A model generated the notes under the pieces. It worked only from the letters and a program-made list of their open reading frames with translations, was not told where the DNA came from and did no database searches. From contig NZ_CANMBJ010000002.1 of assembly GCF_947496075.1 (NCBI RefSeq), positions 186,001 through 250,000 on the forward strand: a stretch of 64,000 bases of DNA. The letters are read 5' to 3'. Of this stretch, positions 41,064-50,104 are shown in pieces; the stretch's first letter is position 1, and every line of letters begins with the position of its first letter. The position numbers were made by a program, and so were the translations under genes. Source of the stretch: an uncultured Tateyamaria sp. GTDB lineage: Bacteria; Pseudomonadota; Alphaproteobacteria; Rhodobacterales; Rhodobacteraceae.

Positions 41064-41435
41064 TTAACCCTTGAGTTCCCCGGCAACGCTGTCGCGCAGG
41101 CCCTGTAATTCGTCCCGCGCTTCGTCCAGTTGTTTACGCTGCTCGTCCAGTTCTTTGAGCTGCCCGTCGGCAAGTTCGATCCAGGCACGCATTTGGGCCT
41201 CGGTGCCTTCGTGTTCGTAGATGAGTAGCCACTGCCGAATGTCTTCCAGTTGGAAGCCAAACTTGCGTCCGCGCAGGATTAGTTTCATGCGCGCGCTTTC
41301 CCGGGGGCCGTAAAAGCGCGATCTGCCTTCGCGGTCCGGTTGCAGCAATTCGATGTATTCGTAGTAGCGCAGCGTGCGCGGCGTCACATCAAATTCCGCG
41401 CACATCTCTTTAAAGCTCAAGCGGTCGTCTGCCAT
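41064..41435 (-). CDS. MerR family regulator (second)
   Basis: 123 aa from the ATG at 41435, with AAGGAAG just before it; an ATG six codons upstream (41453) is possible. Winged helix-turn-helix with SFKEMCAEFDVTPRTLRYYE and then LQPDREGRSRFYGPRESAR, a coiled coil near residues 80-118, no Cys. It is closely related to the regulator at 39937 (same TPRTLR-YYE/FYE pattern and RMKLILRGRKFGF versus RLKLILRGKRFGF), so the two are paralogues. It is divergent from the thioesterase pair, which it may control. Confidence 0.85.
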   Translation of the reverse strand: MADDRLSFKEMCAEFDVTPRTLRYYEYIELLQPDREGRSRFYGPRESARMKLILRGRKFGFQLEDIRQWLLIYEHEGTEAQMRAWIELADGQLKELDEQRKQLDEARDELQGLRDSVAGELKG

Positions 41436-41560
41436 GACTTCCTTTGTCTCCATCCCTGGACTTCAAGCCTAAGGCGCGTGCGCGCGGCACGCAACAGGTG
41501 CCTTGCCCAATCTGCGCGCAAGACCCATAACTTGCATCCACGACCGTGTGACGAGGCCAT

Positions 41561-41989
41561 ATGTCCGATCCAGACAAACTCAAGCTTGCCCGACAATTCA
41601 TTGAAGCCATTCCACATTCCCGAGATTTGGGGATGAAGCTGACTGAGATGGAGGATGGTGTTGCGGTAATCACCATGCCCTATGATGACCGGTTGATCGG
41701 CGATCCTGAGACGGGCGTGATCAGCGGCGGCGCTGTATCCGCATTAATGGACACCTGTTGCGGGGCCGCAGTGATGAGCCACCCGGAAAACCTTGGCGGG
41801 ACGGCCACGCTTGATCTGCGCATCGATTACATGCGGGCGGCCACGCCCGGCCAGGCCATCACCGCCCGCGCGACCTGTTACCATGTCACGCGATCGGTGG
41901 CTTTCGTGCGGGCCACCGCCTGTGATGATGACAGCGACAATCCTGTGGCCACGGCCACGGGCGCTTTCACGGTGGAGGGCAAGCGATGA
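41561..41989 (+). CDS. PaaI-family hotdog thioesterase 1
   Basis: 142 aa. Hotdog fold: [22 protein letters not shown], then [19 protein letters not shown] (the helix after the G-G-x-x-x-x-x-D motif; the catalytic Asp is Asp64 region), and [18 protein letters not shown]. Likely hydrolyses acyl-CoA thioesters of short or aromatic acids. Overlaps the next, related gene by 4 bp (ATGA), so the two may form a heteromer. Confidence 0.85.
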   Translation: MSDPDKLKLARQFIEAIPHSRDLGMKLTEMEDGVAVITMPYDDRLIGDPETGVISGGAVSALMDTCCGAAVMSHPENLGGTATLDLRIDYMRAATPGQAITARATCYHVTRSVAFVRATACDDDSDNPVATATGAFTVEGKR

Positions 41990-42486
41990 AGCGTCCCGAG
42001 CCCGTGCAGGTCGTCAAGCAACGGCGAGATGCTGCGCTATCGGCGCTGGTCAGCGGTGTGCCCTATATCCAGTATCTTGGACTGACCTTTGATCGGCGCG
42101 GGGACGAGTTGACCGGCGTGCTGCCCTTTGATGAAAAGCTGATCGGCAACCCGCTGTTGCCCGCGCTGCATGGCGGGGTGACGGCTGCGTTCCTTGAAGC
42201 GACGGCGGTGATCACCTTGTCCTGGTCCTACCTGTGGGAAGACATCGAAAGCGGTGCGCTGGACTTTGATCCGAGTACCGCACCCAAACTGCCCCGTTTG
42301 CCCAAGACGGTCGATTTTTCGGTCGACTATCTGCGCTCAGGCTTGCCGCGTGACGCCTACGCCCGTGCGCGCATCAACCGGTCGGGGCGGCGCTATGCCT
42401 CGGTCCATGTGGAAGGCTGGCAGGACAATCGAGACCGGCTGTTTGCGCAGGCCACCGGGCATTTTGTCATGCCGCAACGGCGCTAG
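41986..42486 (+). CDS. PaaI-family hotdog thioesterase 2
   Basis: 166 aa. Same fold as its neighbour: [24 protein letters not shown], then [19 protein letters not shown] and [21 protein letters not shown]. Here the usual catalytic Asp in the helix is replaced by Glu (FLEATA), as in some active and some inactive family members. Coupled to the first thioesterase by ATGA overlap and directly abutting the MATE gene (TAG then ATG). Confidence 0.82.
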   Translation: MKRPEPVQVVKQRRDAALSALVSGVPYIQYLGLTFDRRGDELTGVLPFDEKLIGNPLLPALHGGVTAAFLEATAVITLSWSYLWEDIESGALDFDPSTAPKLPRLPKTVDFSVDYLRSGLPRDAYARARINRSGRRYASVHVEGWQDNRDRLFAQATGHFVMPQRR

Positions 42487-43818
42487 ATGGAGGCGGCAGC
42501 CACCACCGAACCACCAGCGCCGCTGACCCACAAGCGGGTGCTCAGGATTGCGCTTCCCATTGTGTTGTCCAACGCCACCGTACCGATCCTGGGGGCTGTG
42601 GATGTCGGTGTCGTGGGGCAAATGGGAGAGGCCGCGCCTATTGGCGCCGTGGCTATGGGTGCCATTATCCTCAGCACCGTTTATTGGATTTTCGGGTTCC
42701 TGCGCATGGGCACCGTCAGCCTTGCCGGACAAGCGGCAGGCGCAGGGGATGATGACGAGGTATCAGCCTGGTTGACCCGCGCCTTGTTGGTGGCTGGCAT
42801 GGGCGGGGCGGGTCTGATCCTGCTGCAATTCCCGATCGTCTGGCTGGCTTTCCAGCTGTCGCCTGCCAGCGCCGAGGTCGAGAGCCTGGCCCGCGACTAC
42901 TTGTTCATCCGCATATGGACCGCCCCGGCGGCCATTGCCGTTTATGCGCTGACCGGCTGGCTTGTGGCGATGGAGCGGACGGGTGGCGTGTTCTGGGTCC
43001 AGCTGGTGATGAACGGGGTGAACATCATCCTGAACTTTGTCTTCGTGCTGGGCTTTGGCTGGGGGGTGAGCGGTGTTGCCATTGCTACCGTCATCGCCGA
43101 GGTGCTTGGCGCGGGTCTGGGGCTATGGTTCTGCCGAGCCGCCTTTGATCGCCCCGCGTGGCGTGACTGGCCGCGCGTGCTGCGCCGGGCGCAACTGATC
43201 AAGATGGCGCTTTTGAACACGGATATTCTGCTGCGGTCGCTGATGCTGATGATCATCTTTTCCAGCTTCGTGTTTCTGGGCGCGCGGTTCGGTGATGTGA
43301 CGCTGGCGGCAAACGAGGTGTTGATCCAGTTCATGTATATCACGGCCTACGCCATGGACGGCTTTGCCTTTGCCGCTGAGACCCTGATTGCGCGTGCCTA
43401 TGGTCGCCGCGATCCCATGCGCGTGCGCCGGTCGGCGTTGATGACATCCATGTGGGGCATGGCTATTTGCTGCATCACCGCGGGTGCGTTTCTTTTTGTC
43501 GGTCCGTGGCTCATTGATGTGATGGCCAAGGATATCGAGGTGCAGATGGTGGCGCGAGAGTACCTGTGGTGGATGGTTGCCGCCCCGTTGGTGGGGTGCG
43601 CGGCATGGATGTTCGATGGCATATTCATTGGCGCTGGCCGGGGGAGGGACATGCGCAACATGATGGCGATATCCTTTGTGCTGTATTGGCTGGCCGTGCT
43701 GATCCTGCTGCCGCTTATGGGCAATCACGGGCTGTGGGCTGCGATCCTTATTTCATTTGTCGCGCGGGGGGTGACGCTGGGGCTACGTTATCCGGCGCTG
43801 GAGCGGGCGGCCGGGTGA
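42487..43818 (+). CDS. MATE family efflux transporter
   Basis: 443 aa, twelve membrane helices in two MatE repeats, with the first helix around residues 17-40 (RIALPIVLSNATVPILGAVDVG) and the central loop near residue 225. The family pattern is clear (IGAVAMGAIILSTVYWIFGFLRMGTVSLAGQ). Na+- or H+-driven export of drugs or metabolites; DinF-like by length and layout. It begins with no gap after the second thioesterase, so it is likely in the same operon. A dispersed repeat follows its stop. Confidence 0.92.
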   Translation: MEAAATTEPPAPLTHKRVLRIALPIVLSNATVPILGAVDVGVVGQMGEAAPIGAVAMGAIILSTVYWIFGFLRMGTVSLAGQAAGAGDDDEVSAWLTRALLVAGMGGAGLILLQFPIVWLAFQLSPASAEVESLARDYLFIRIWTAPAAIAVYALTGWLVAMERTGGVFWVQLVMNGVNIILNFVFVLGFGWGVSGVAIATVIAEVLGAGLGLWFCRAAFDRPAWRDWPRVLRRAQLIKMALLNTDILLRSLMLMIIFSSFVFLGARFGDVTLAANEVLIQFMYITAYAMDGFAFAAETLIARAYGRRDPMRVRRSALMTSMWGMAICCITAGAFLFVGPWLIDVMAKDIEVQMVAREYLWWMVAAPLVGCAAWMFDGIFIGAGRGRDMRNMMAISFVLYWLAVLILLPLMGNHGLWAAILISFVARGVTLGLRYPALERAAG

Positions 43819-43824
43819 AGGACT

Positions 43825-43866
43825 GGGGCGCTGCCCCAGACCCCGTGGTATTTTCAGTCAGAAGAA
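43825..43866 (-). repeat. Dispersed 42-bp repeat, copy C
   Basis: Reverse-oriented copy of the 14949 repeat: on the minus strand TTCTTCTGACTG, GAAAATACCACGGGGTCTG-type core and hairpin GGGGC-AGC-GCCCC. It fills the gap between convergent MATE and pyrD. Confidence 0.8.
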
Positions 43867-43868
43867 GC

Positions 43869-44912
43869 TTAGAGCCAGTTCTTTGTTTCCGTGCCGACCG
43901 CTTCCGCCACGGATTGGAAGCTGTCTTGTTGCAGTTGGGCGTCCAACCCTTCCGCGATGCGAGCTGCGAGGCTGAGACCGCCATAAACGAGGCCTGTGTA
44001 GAGCTGCACCGCTGACGCCCCGGCCTTGATCTTGGCGTAGGCTTGTTCGGCGGATGCCACGCCACCGACCCCTATCAGAGGAACCTTGGTCAGGTTGTGC
44101 AGTTTGGCGAGGACGCGAGTGGATTTTTCGAACAGCGGAGCACCGGACAGGCCACCCTTTTCCTGAGCATGCGCGCTGCGCAGGCCGGTGCGGTCCAGTG
44201 TGGTATTCGTTGCAATGATCGCGGCCACCCGGGCGTCTTCGGCCACTTTGGCGATGTCGGCGAGGTCCTGATCGGTCAGATCCGGAGCGATTTTAAGGAA
44301 GACCGGGATGTCACCGCGCACCTGCATCACGCCGTCCAACAGCGCCGCCAGCGCCATTGGTCCTTGCAGGTCCCGCAGTTTTTCCGTGTTGGGGCTGGAG
44401 ACATTGACCGTGGCGAAGTCGATGTGCGATGCGCAGTGTTGCAGCACCTTGGCAAAGTCTTCGGCCCGGTTGGCGCTGTCCTTGTTGGCGCCAAGGTTCA
44501 GGCCCACGGGCACACCTTTGGGGCGTTTCGCCAGGCGGGCGGCAATCGCCTCCATCCCGTCATTGTTAAATCCGAAACGGTTGATGGCCGCTGCATCTTC
44601 GGTCAGCCGGAAAAGCCGCGGTTTGGGGTTACCGGGTTGGGGCAGTGGGGTGGCGGCGCCGACCTCGATCCAGCCGAAACCGGCCCGGCTGAGGGGGGCG
44701 ATGGCCGTGGCGTTCTTGTCGAAGCCCGCAGCAAGGCCCACGGGGTTGGGCAGATCCATACCGGCCAGCGATGTGCGCAGACGGTCGCTTGTGATCGGGC
44801 CTGGGAGCGGCGCAAGCGGTGTGTGCAGCGCCTTGAGGGCCAATCCGTGCGCCGTTTCCGGATCCAGCCGGCGCAGGGCTTGGGTTCCGATGCGTTCCAG
44901 TGCTTGTTTCAT
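43869..44912 (-). CDS. pyrD: Dihydroorotate dehydrogenase (quinone)
   Basis: 347 aa from the ATG at 44912. Class 2, membrane-associated: it oxidises dihydroorotate to orotate and passes electrons to ubiquinone (pyrimidine synthesis). Motifs: [73 protein letters not shown] with the catalytic Ser, and [22 protein letters not shown] for FMN phosphate. The N-terminal helix (residues 1-40) is the quinone-tunnel extension. Start overlaps the DUF1330 stop by 4 bp. Confidence 0.97.
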   Translation of the reverse strand: MKQALERIGTQALRRLDPETAHGLALKALHTPLAPLPGPITSDRLRTSLAGMDLPNPVGLAAGFDKNATAIAPLSRAGFGWIEVGAATPLPQPGNPKPRLFRLTEDAAAINRFGFNNDGMEAIAARLAKRPKGVPVGLNLGANKDSANRAEDFAKVLQHCASHIDFATVNVSSPNTEKLRDLQGPMALAALLDGVMQVRGDIPVFLKIAPDLTDQDLADIAKVAEDARVAAIIATNTTLDRTGLRSAHAQEKGGLSGAPLFEKSTRVLAKLHNLTKVPLIGVGGVASAEQAYAKIKAGASAVQLYTGLVYGGLSLAARIAEGLDAQLQQDSFQSVAEAVGTETKNWL

Positions 44913-45337
44913 CCGAACGACGCGCCCTTGTCTGCTGGTTTGCACCGGATCAGGCGCGAGGTTTTAACTGCTGCCTGTCGGTGCACCACAGCGCGCCTGT
45001 ATTCAGGATCTGTGACCATGGCGAGGAAGGCACCTGCAGTCGGGTAGCGGGCGATGAACACGGCGTCCCATGCCTCGTCCGCGGGTCCGATCAATGTGGT
45101 TTCAAACCCGCCGCGCCATGCAATCCAGCCACCGACCTTGTTGAGAACCGGGGCCGACTGCTTGCCATAAAGCCCATAGGCTTGCGCGCCGGTCAGTCCG
45201 TCGCGCGCCAATTCGTGGTCGCCGGGGTAGTTGGCGAGATCGTTGAAACGGACGAGGTTGAGCATCTCGATCGGTGTGTCGCGTGGCAGGTCCTTGAAGG
45301 CCTGAAACTGTTCTGCTGTGGGATCTATATGGGTCAT
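44909..45337 (-). CDS. DUF1330 family protein
   Basis: 142 aa from the ATG at 45337. Dimeric alpha/beta-barrel-like fold of the DUF1330/ABM type: [53 protein letters not shown]. Homologues are small cytoplasmic proteins without a proven reaction. Overlaps DUF952 gene and pyrD by 4 bp on each side, so it is the middle gene of a tight operon. Confidence 0.85.
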   Translation of the reverse strand: MTHIDPTAEQFQAFKDLPRDTPIEMLNLVRFNDLANYPGDHELARDGLTGAQAYGLYGKQSAPVLNKVGGWIAWRGGFETTLIGPADEAWDAVFIARYPTAGAFLAMVTDPEYRRAVVHRQAAVKTSRLIRCKPADKGASFG

Positions 45338-45681
45338 GTGTCGAACCCTGCGCCCGGCGGGAACTGGTGATGTCCGTTTTCCAGTGGCAAGGGTTGGGCC
45401 CAGTGGACATCTGCCAGCCACATCTCGCGGTACAGATGCGGGAACTCGGCCCCGCCGCGGGACACTTCCCATTTCAGGTTATCACCCAGGGCGCCTGTAT
45501 CGACCGCGATCAGGAACAGGTTGTCTTCGCCTGCAAAATGCTTGGCGGCGGTTTCGGCGGCCTGTGTGGCGGTCGAGAAATGGACATAGCCGTCCTGCAC
45601 ATCAATCGGCGCGCCGGGCGTGCTGCCGTTTTCGCGCAGATGCGCCCATTCGGGGGCGCGGAAAATCTTGTAAATCAGCAT
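45334..45681 (-). CDS. DUF952 family protein
   Basis: 115 aa. The family signature is complete: IYKIFRAPEWAHLRENGSTP, DVQDGYVHFSTATQAAETA, LFLIAVDTGALGDNLKWEVS, FPHLYREMWLADV. Fold similar to ADP-ribosyltransferases in some predictions; function unknown. First gene of DUF952-DUF1330-pyrD. The 141 bp before it is shared with the divergent 5'-nucleotidase promoter. Confidence 0.88.
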   Translation of the reverse strand: MLIYKIFRAPEWAHLRENGSTPGAPIDVQDGYVHFSTATQAAETAAKHFAGEDNLFLIAVDTGALGDNLKWEVSRGGAEFPHLYREMWLADVHWAQPLPLENGHHQFPPGAGFDT

Positions 45682-45783
45682 GGGTGCGTGATGCAGCTTG
45701 CTTACGCAGTGGTCAAGTGCGCGCTGTCATGGATTTGTTGCGCGCTTTCCCTAAGGAACCGCTTTGACTCGTGGTGCAGATTG

Positions 45784-45801
45784 TTGTCACGATACTGTCA
45801 T
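45784..45801 (+). promoter_or_regulatory. Pho-box-like site before the 5'-nucleotidase gene
   Basis: TTGTCAC-GATA-CTGTCAT: two 7-mers at 11-bp spacing, matching the alphaproteobacterial PhoB box (CTGTCAT-N4-CTGTCAY) at 12 of 14 positions or so. It lies 21 bp before the start codon, which is close for an activator site; a second, weaker CTGTCAT-N4-TTGTTGC is at 45724-45741. Fits a phosphate-scavenging enzyme. Confidence 0.5.
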
Positions 45802-45822
45802 AACCAATGAGGGAGACACCAG

Positions 45823-47382
45823 ATGATCCGACTTCTGATGGGCACTGCTGCGCTGGCGCTGAGCGCGGGCATGGCATCCGCCGAATATACGCTGCATATT
45901 TTGCACACCAATGACATGCACAGCCGCATTGAATCGATCAACCGTTTCGATTCGACCTGCAATGCCGAGGGCGAAGCCGAAGGCGAATGCTTTGGGGGTG
46001 TGGCGCGGGTCAAGACGGCCATCGACGCCAAGAAGGCATCGCTCGACAACCAGAACGTCGTCGTACTGGACGCAGGCGATCCGTTTCAGGGCTCGCTCTT
46101 CTACACCACCTACAAGGGCGCGGCCGAGGCCGAGTTCATGGAGCAGATGGGCTATGATGCCATGGCCGTGGGCAACCACGAGTTCGACGATGGCCCGCAG
46201 GGCCTAGCCGATTTCATCGAGAAGGTCAGCTTCCCGGTGATCTCCGGCAACCTTGATCTGTCTGCCGAAGAAACGCTGAGCGGCAAGGTCGAAAATCACG
46301 TGGTGCTCGAAGTCGGCGGCAAGAAGATCGGCGTGATCTCCGCGCTGGCCACTGACACGGTCGAGACATCCTCGCCCGGCCCCAACGTCGTTTTCCAGGA
46401 CGAAATCGAGGCGCTGCAAGCGGACGTCGCCACCCTGCAAGGCGAAGGCGTCGACATTATCATCGCACTCAATCACGTGGGCCTGAACAAAGACCTCGCG
46501 ATTGCCGAGGCGGTCGATGGCATCGACGTGGTGATCGGCGGTCACAGCCATACGCTGATGTCCAATGACGATGCAGAAACACCGGCCTATCCCACAATGG
46601 TGGGCGATGCGGCAGTGGCGCAGGCCTATGCCTATACCAAGTACCTGGGTCACCTGACGGTGACTTTTGATGACGACGGCAACTTGACTGCAGCCTCGGG
46701 TGATCCGATGCTGCTGGACGCTTCCGTTGAGCCCAACACTGATTTCCTTGCACGGATCGCAGAGATGGGCGCGCCCATCGAAGAGATGAAAACGCGGGTC
46801 GTGGCCGAGGCGGCGGAAGCCATCGAAGGCGGTCGCGACACATGTCGTGCGATGGAATGCCCCATGGGCTCGCTCATTGCCGATGCAATGTTGGATCGGG
46901 TGAAGGATCAGGGGATCGAGATTGCGATCCAGAACGGTGGAGGCATTCGTGCGTCCATTGACGCGGGCGAAGTGACCATGGGTGAGGTGCTGACCGTGCT
47001 GCCGTTCCAGAACACGCTGTCGACCTTCCAGGTGTCTGGTGCTGCTATCGTGGCTGCTCTTGAGAACGGTGTAGGCCAGATTGAGGATGGCGCCGGACGT
47101 TTCCCGCAGGTTGCGGGAATGAGCTATGCCTTTGACGCGGCAAAGCCCGCCGGTGAGCGGGTTAGTGATGTCATGGTCGGCGGCGCGCCCATCGACATGG
47201 ACAAACTCTATGGCGTGGTCAGCAACAACTACGTGCGCAACGGCGGCGACGGATATGCGATGTTCGTGGATGCGGAAAATGCCTATGATTTCGGCCCGGA
47301 TCTCGCAGACGTGACAGCTGAGTATCTGGCCGCGCAAGGGCCGTTCACGCCCTACATCGACGGTCGGATCACGGCCAAGTAA
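45823..47382 (+). CDS. Secreted 5'-nucleotidase / metallophosphatase (UshA-like)
   Basis: 519 aa, with GAGGGA before the ATG and signal peptide to residue 20 (LMGTAALALSAGMASA). Dinuclear metallophosphoesterase: HILHTNDMHSR (residues 26-36), VVLDAGDPFQGSLFY, AVGNHEFDDGPQG, and IIALNHVGLN and IGGHSHTL complete the metal site. C-terminal 5'-nucleotidase domain begins near residue 325 (IQNGGGIRASIDAGEVTMGEVL; YGVVSNNYVRNGGDGY for the base). It releases phosphate and nucleosides from external nucleotides. Divergent from pyrD operon; ended by the strongest terminator in the window. Confidence 0.93.
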   Translation: MIRLLMGTAALALSAGMASAEYTLHILHTNDMHSRIESINRFDSTCNAEGEAEGECFGGVARVKTAIDAKKASLDNQNVVVLDAGDPFQGSLFYTTYKGAAEAEFMEQMGYDAMAVGNHEFDDGPQGLADFIEKVSFPVISGNLDLSAEETLSGKVENHVVLEVGGKKIGVISALATDTVETSSPGPNVVFQDEIEALQADVATLQGEGVDIIIALNHVGLNKDLAIAEAVDGIDVVIGGHSHTLMSNDDAETPAYPTMVGDAAVAQAYAYTKYLGHLTVTFDDDGNLTAASGDPMLLDASVEPNTDFLARIAEMGAPIEEMKTRVVAEAAEAIEGGRDTCRAMECPMGSLIADAMLDRVKDQGIEIAIQNGGGIRASIDAGEVTMGEVLTVLPFQNTLSTFQVSGAAIVAALENGVGQIEDGAGRFPQVAGMSYAFDAAKPAGERVSDVMVGGAPIDMDKLYGVVSNNYVRNGGDGYAMFVDAENAYDFGPDLADVTAEYLAAQGPFTPYIDGRITAK

Positions 47383-47390
47383 TCTGGCAG

Positions 47391-47413
47391 GGCGCAGGAC
47401 ACCTGCGCCTTAC
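47391..47413. repeat. GGCGCAGG-ACA-CCTGCGCC-TTAC palindrome
   Basis: An 8-bp perfect stem with 3-nt loop and a TTAC tail, just after the 5'-nucleotidase stop. Variant member of the GGCGGAGG palindrome family. Confidence 0.65.
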
Positions 47414-47424
47414 AGTATCAAGAG

Positions 47425-47458
47425 TAAGGCGGAGCTGATGCTCCGCCTTATTTTTTTT
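47425..47458 (+). terminator. Strong intrinsic terminator
   Basis: TAAGGCGGAGC-TGAT-GCTCCGCCTTA followed by eight T's: a perfect 11-bp stem with a 4-nt loop and T-run, the classical form on the + strand, ending the 5'-nucleotidase transcript. Confidence 0.95.
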
Positions 47459-47467
47459 GTACCCAAT

Positions 47468-47518
47468 CGTAAGGCGGAGGTGTCCTCCGCCGCGCTGGCG
47501 GATCAAGATCCGCCTTAC
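47468..47518. repeat. Compound GTAAGGCGGA palindrome
   Basis: Outer GTAAGGCGGA and TCCGCCTTAC arms enclose GGCGGAGG-TGT-CCTCCGCC (47473-47491) and GGCGGATC-AA-GATCCGCC (47497-47514). Ten bases downstream of the terminator. Confidence 0.75.
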
Positions 47519-47550
47519 GGTTTTGGGATATACGAGATAGCGTCATCTGC

Positions 47551-48222
47551 ATGTGTGGACGTTTTTCTATATCGCTGGCCCCTGAAGACATGTCCGAGAT
47601 GTTTGCTGCGGTTGCTGCGAATGACATGCCCGACATACCCAACTTTAATGTCTGCCCGACCGACGCCGTACACACCGTTACCCTCCAGCGTGGGCAGCGA
47701 TGGCTGACCCCAATGCGGTGGGGGTTCATCCCGCATTGGTACAAGACACCCACCGACGGTCCGCTGCTGATCAATGCGCGGGCCGAAACCATTGCCGAAA
47801 AACCCGCTTTCCGGGCCGCTTGTCGGGAACGGCGCGCCGTGATCCCGGCCTCTGGCTTCTATGAATGGACCCGGGAGGGTGATACGCGCTTGCCTTGGTA
47901 CATCACCCGCAGCGATGGTGCGCCGCTCGTATTTGCAGCAGTTTGGCAGGAGTGGGCGCCAAAGGACCCCAATGGTGATCGAATCCGTACAGCGGCCATT
48001 GTGACCACTGCTGCCAACGCACCCATGTCGGCCATCCACCACCGCATGCCGGTGGTTCTGGAGCCTGAGGATGTCGCACTTTGGTTAGGCGAAAAGGGCA
48101 AAGGGGCCGCCACGCTTATGCGCGCCGCCCCTCATGATGCTCTGAAGTGGCATCGGGTTGATGCAGCGGTCAATTCGAACCGAGCGTCTGGTCCGGACCT
48201 CATCAACCCAATTGGCACTTAG
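47551..48222 (+). CDS. SOS response-associated peptidase (SRAP/HMCES) family protein
   Basis: 223 aa. The family start MCGRFS with catalytic Cys2 (after Met removal) is present, as are NARAETIAEKPAFRAACRE (Asn and Glu), RAVIPASGFYEWTREG and AIHHRMPVVL (His). SRAP proteins form a covalent thiazolidine crosslink with abasic sites in single-stranded DNA and shield them. Normal length. Single gene between the repeat cluster and the cupredoxin-like gene, whose stop codon overlaps its own on the opposite strand. Confidence 0.93.
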   Translation: MCGRFSISLAPEDMSEMFAAVAANDMPDIPNFNVCPTDAVHTVTLQRGQRWLTPMRWGFIPHWYKTPTDGPLLINARAETIAEKPAFRAACRERRAVIPASGFYEWTREGDTRLPWYITRSDGAPLVFAAVWQEWAPKDPNGDRIRTAAIVTTAANAPMSAIHHRMPVVLEPEDVALWLGEKGKGAATLMRAAPHDALKWHRVDAAVNSNRASGPDLINPIGT

Positions 48223-48569
48223 TCGAGTGGTGCGTCTGCAAAACTCAGATTGCCCTCGACGAGGAAGGATCCATCCTCCTCTGAAATGGCATTGGCGTCG
48301 TAGAACGTGGTTTGAACGCCCTGTTCAACGACCATGGTCATGGATCCCTGATCCGCGATCGGACCAAGTGCCCAGCTCTCATGTTTCGAGATGATGTTGT
48401 GTTCCGAGCCGGTGAGGTTGGTGAATTTCACCGTGTCGCCCTCGTCAAGATACACAACCGACGGGAAATAAGCGTCCGGTAGGATCAGAACCTCGTGTTC
48501 AGCTGCAGAGACCGCGGTCGCAGCCGTCAGCGTGGCCAGAACGGCCCCAATTTGCATCGCGCGCTTCAT
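48219..48569 (-). CDS. Cupredoxin-like periplasmic protein without the usual Cys
   Basis: 116 aa. Signal peptide to about residue 22 (MQIGAVLATLTAATAVSAAE). The mature chain has the plastocyanin-like layout: VLILPDAYFPSVVYLDEGDTVKF, then LTGSEHNIISKHESWALGP with His residues, then GSFLVEGNLSF. There is no Cys in the mature protein, so a standard type 1 copper centre (His-Cys-His) is not possible; His/Met sites or no metal are options. Convergent with SRAP. Confidence 0.7.
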   Translation of the reverse strand: MKRAMQIGAVLATLTAATAVSAAEHEVLILPDAYFPSVVYLDEGDTVKFTNLTGSEHNIISKHESWALGPIADQGSMTMVVEQGVQTTFYDANAISEEDGSFLVEGNLSFADAPLD

Positions 48570-48796
48570 GCCAGCACTCCTTTTGCTTCGGCCCCACCCG
48601 GAAGACAGAATCGTATCTGTTGTCTATGAGTGGAGAATGAGGCCGAATTGGGGCAGGCTTGCGTCCAGCCTGGGGCATGTCACCCGAATTGGTCTGGCCC
48701 CAAGTGCCGATGACGCATGGTGTTGCCAGCCGCGTCGCACTACATACCGATTGAAAGACATGCCGATCCGGCACACGCAGATGGATGGAGGACCCT

Positions 48797-50020
48797 ATGA
48801 ACGTCGAGACAAAGATCCTGAAGGCCAAGGATGCGCCGGACCTCGGGTCCTTTGACTGGGCCGATCCGCTGCGCCTGGCCGATCAGTTGAGCGAAGACGA
48901 ACGCATGATTCAGGCCTCGGCCCACGCCTACGCCCAGGAAAAACTGGCGCCCCGTGTGGTCAGTGCTTTTGCCGATGAGACGACGGATGCGGGTATCTTC
49001 CGCGAGATGGGGGACATGGGTCTTTTGGGGGTGACACTGCCCGAAGAGTATGGCGGGCTTGGCGGCTCGTATGTCTCGTACGGTCTGGTCGCGCGCGAGG
49101 TCGAGCGGGTCGACAGCGGGTATCGGTCCATGATGTCGGTACAATCCTCGCTCGTCATCTATCCGATCTATGCCTACGGATCAGAAGAACAGCGCAAGAA
49201 ATACCTGCCCAAACTGGCGTCGGGCGAGTGGATTGGGTGTTTTGGCCTGACGGAACCTGACGCAGGCAGTGACCCGGCTGGTATGAAGACCACGGCCAGG
49301 AAAACCGAAGGCGGCTATGTGTTGAACGGGGCCAAGATGTGGATTTCGAATGCGCCGATTGCCGATGTCTTTGTGGTTTGGGCCAAGTCCGACGAACACG
49401 GCGGCAAGATCCGTGGCTTTGTCCTTGAGAAAGGCATGGCGGGCCTGTCCGCCCCCAAAATCGAAAACAAGCTTTCCTTGCGCGCCTCGATCACCGGTGA
49501 GATCGTTATGGAGAATGTGGAGGTGGGTGAGGATGCGCTGCTTCCCGATGTTCAGGGGCTCAAAGGGCCGTTTGGTTGTTTGAACCGGGCCCGTTATGGT
49601 ATTTCTTGGGGGGCGATGGGCGCGGCCGAGTTCTGCTGGCACGCCGCGCGTCAATACGGACTGGATCGCAAACAGTTCGGCAAACCACTGGCGCAAACGC
49701 AACTGTTCCAAAAGAAGCTGGCCGATATGCAAACCGAGATCACACTGGGTTTGCAAGCCTCATTGCAGGTGGGACGTTTGATGGATGCAGCACAGGCCGC
49801 GCCCGAGATGATCTCGATCGTCAAACGCAACAACTGCGGCAAGGCGCTTGAGATTGCGCGTGCGGCCCGAGACATGCATGGCGGGAACGGGATTTCCGGG
49901 GAGTTCCAGGTGATGCGCCACATGGTGAACCTTGAGACAGTGAACACCTATGAGGGCACCCATGACGTACATGCCCTGATCCTTGGGCGTGCACAGACAG
50001 GTTTGCAGGCATTTTTCTGA
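48797..50020 (+). CDS. gcdH: Glutaryl-CoA dehydrogenase
   Basis: 407 aa from the ATG at 48797 (GGAGG 9 bases upstream). FAD acyl-CoA dehydrogenase that oxidises and decarboxylates glutaryl-CoA to crotonyl-CoA in lysine/tryptophan breakdown. [20 protein letters not shown]-type loop is here [15 protein letters not shown], with [19 protein letters not shown] and the GcdH-like [20 protein letters not shown] (here [16 protein letters not shown]). [20 protein letters not shown] and the catalytic Glu in [18 protein letters not shown] complete it. Not next to the beta-oxidation genes at 32-42 kb. Confidence 0.93.
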   Translation: MNVETKILKAKDAPDLGSFDWADPLRLADQLSEDERMIQASAHAYAQEKLAPRVVSAFADETTDAGIFREMGDMGLLGVTLPEEYGGLGGSYVSYGLVAREVERVDSGYRSMMSVQSSLVIYPIYAYGSEEQRKKYLPKLASGEWIGCFGLTEPDAGSDPAGMKTTARKTEGGYVLNGAKMWISNAPIADVFVVWAKSDEHGGKIRGFVLEKGMAGLSAPKIENKLSLRASITGEIVMENVEVGEDALLPDVQGLKGPFGCLNRARYGISWGAMGAAEFCWHAARQYGLDRKQFGKPLAQTQLFQKKLADMQTEITLGLQASLQVGRLMDAAQAAPEMISIVKRNNCGKALEIARAARDMHGGNGISGEFQVMRHMVNLETVNTYEGTHDVHALILGRAQTGLQAFF

Positions 50021-50044
50021 AGGTGACTGGCAGACGATTTCGAA

Positions 50045-50083
50045 CAGGGCTGGGGGCACATCGCTGTGCTGCCCCACGCCCTG
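50045..50083. terminator. Long hairpin between gcdH and the membrane protein gene
   Basis: CAGGGC ... GCCCTG outer arms (50045-50050, 50078-50083) with an inner GGGGCACA/TGTGC-TGCCCC stem. Between convergent genes; no T-run. Confidence 0.6.
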
Positions 50084-50104
50084 CGATAGCGTGGTTTCAG
50101 TTGT

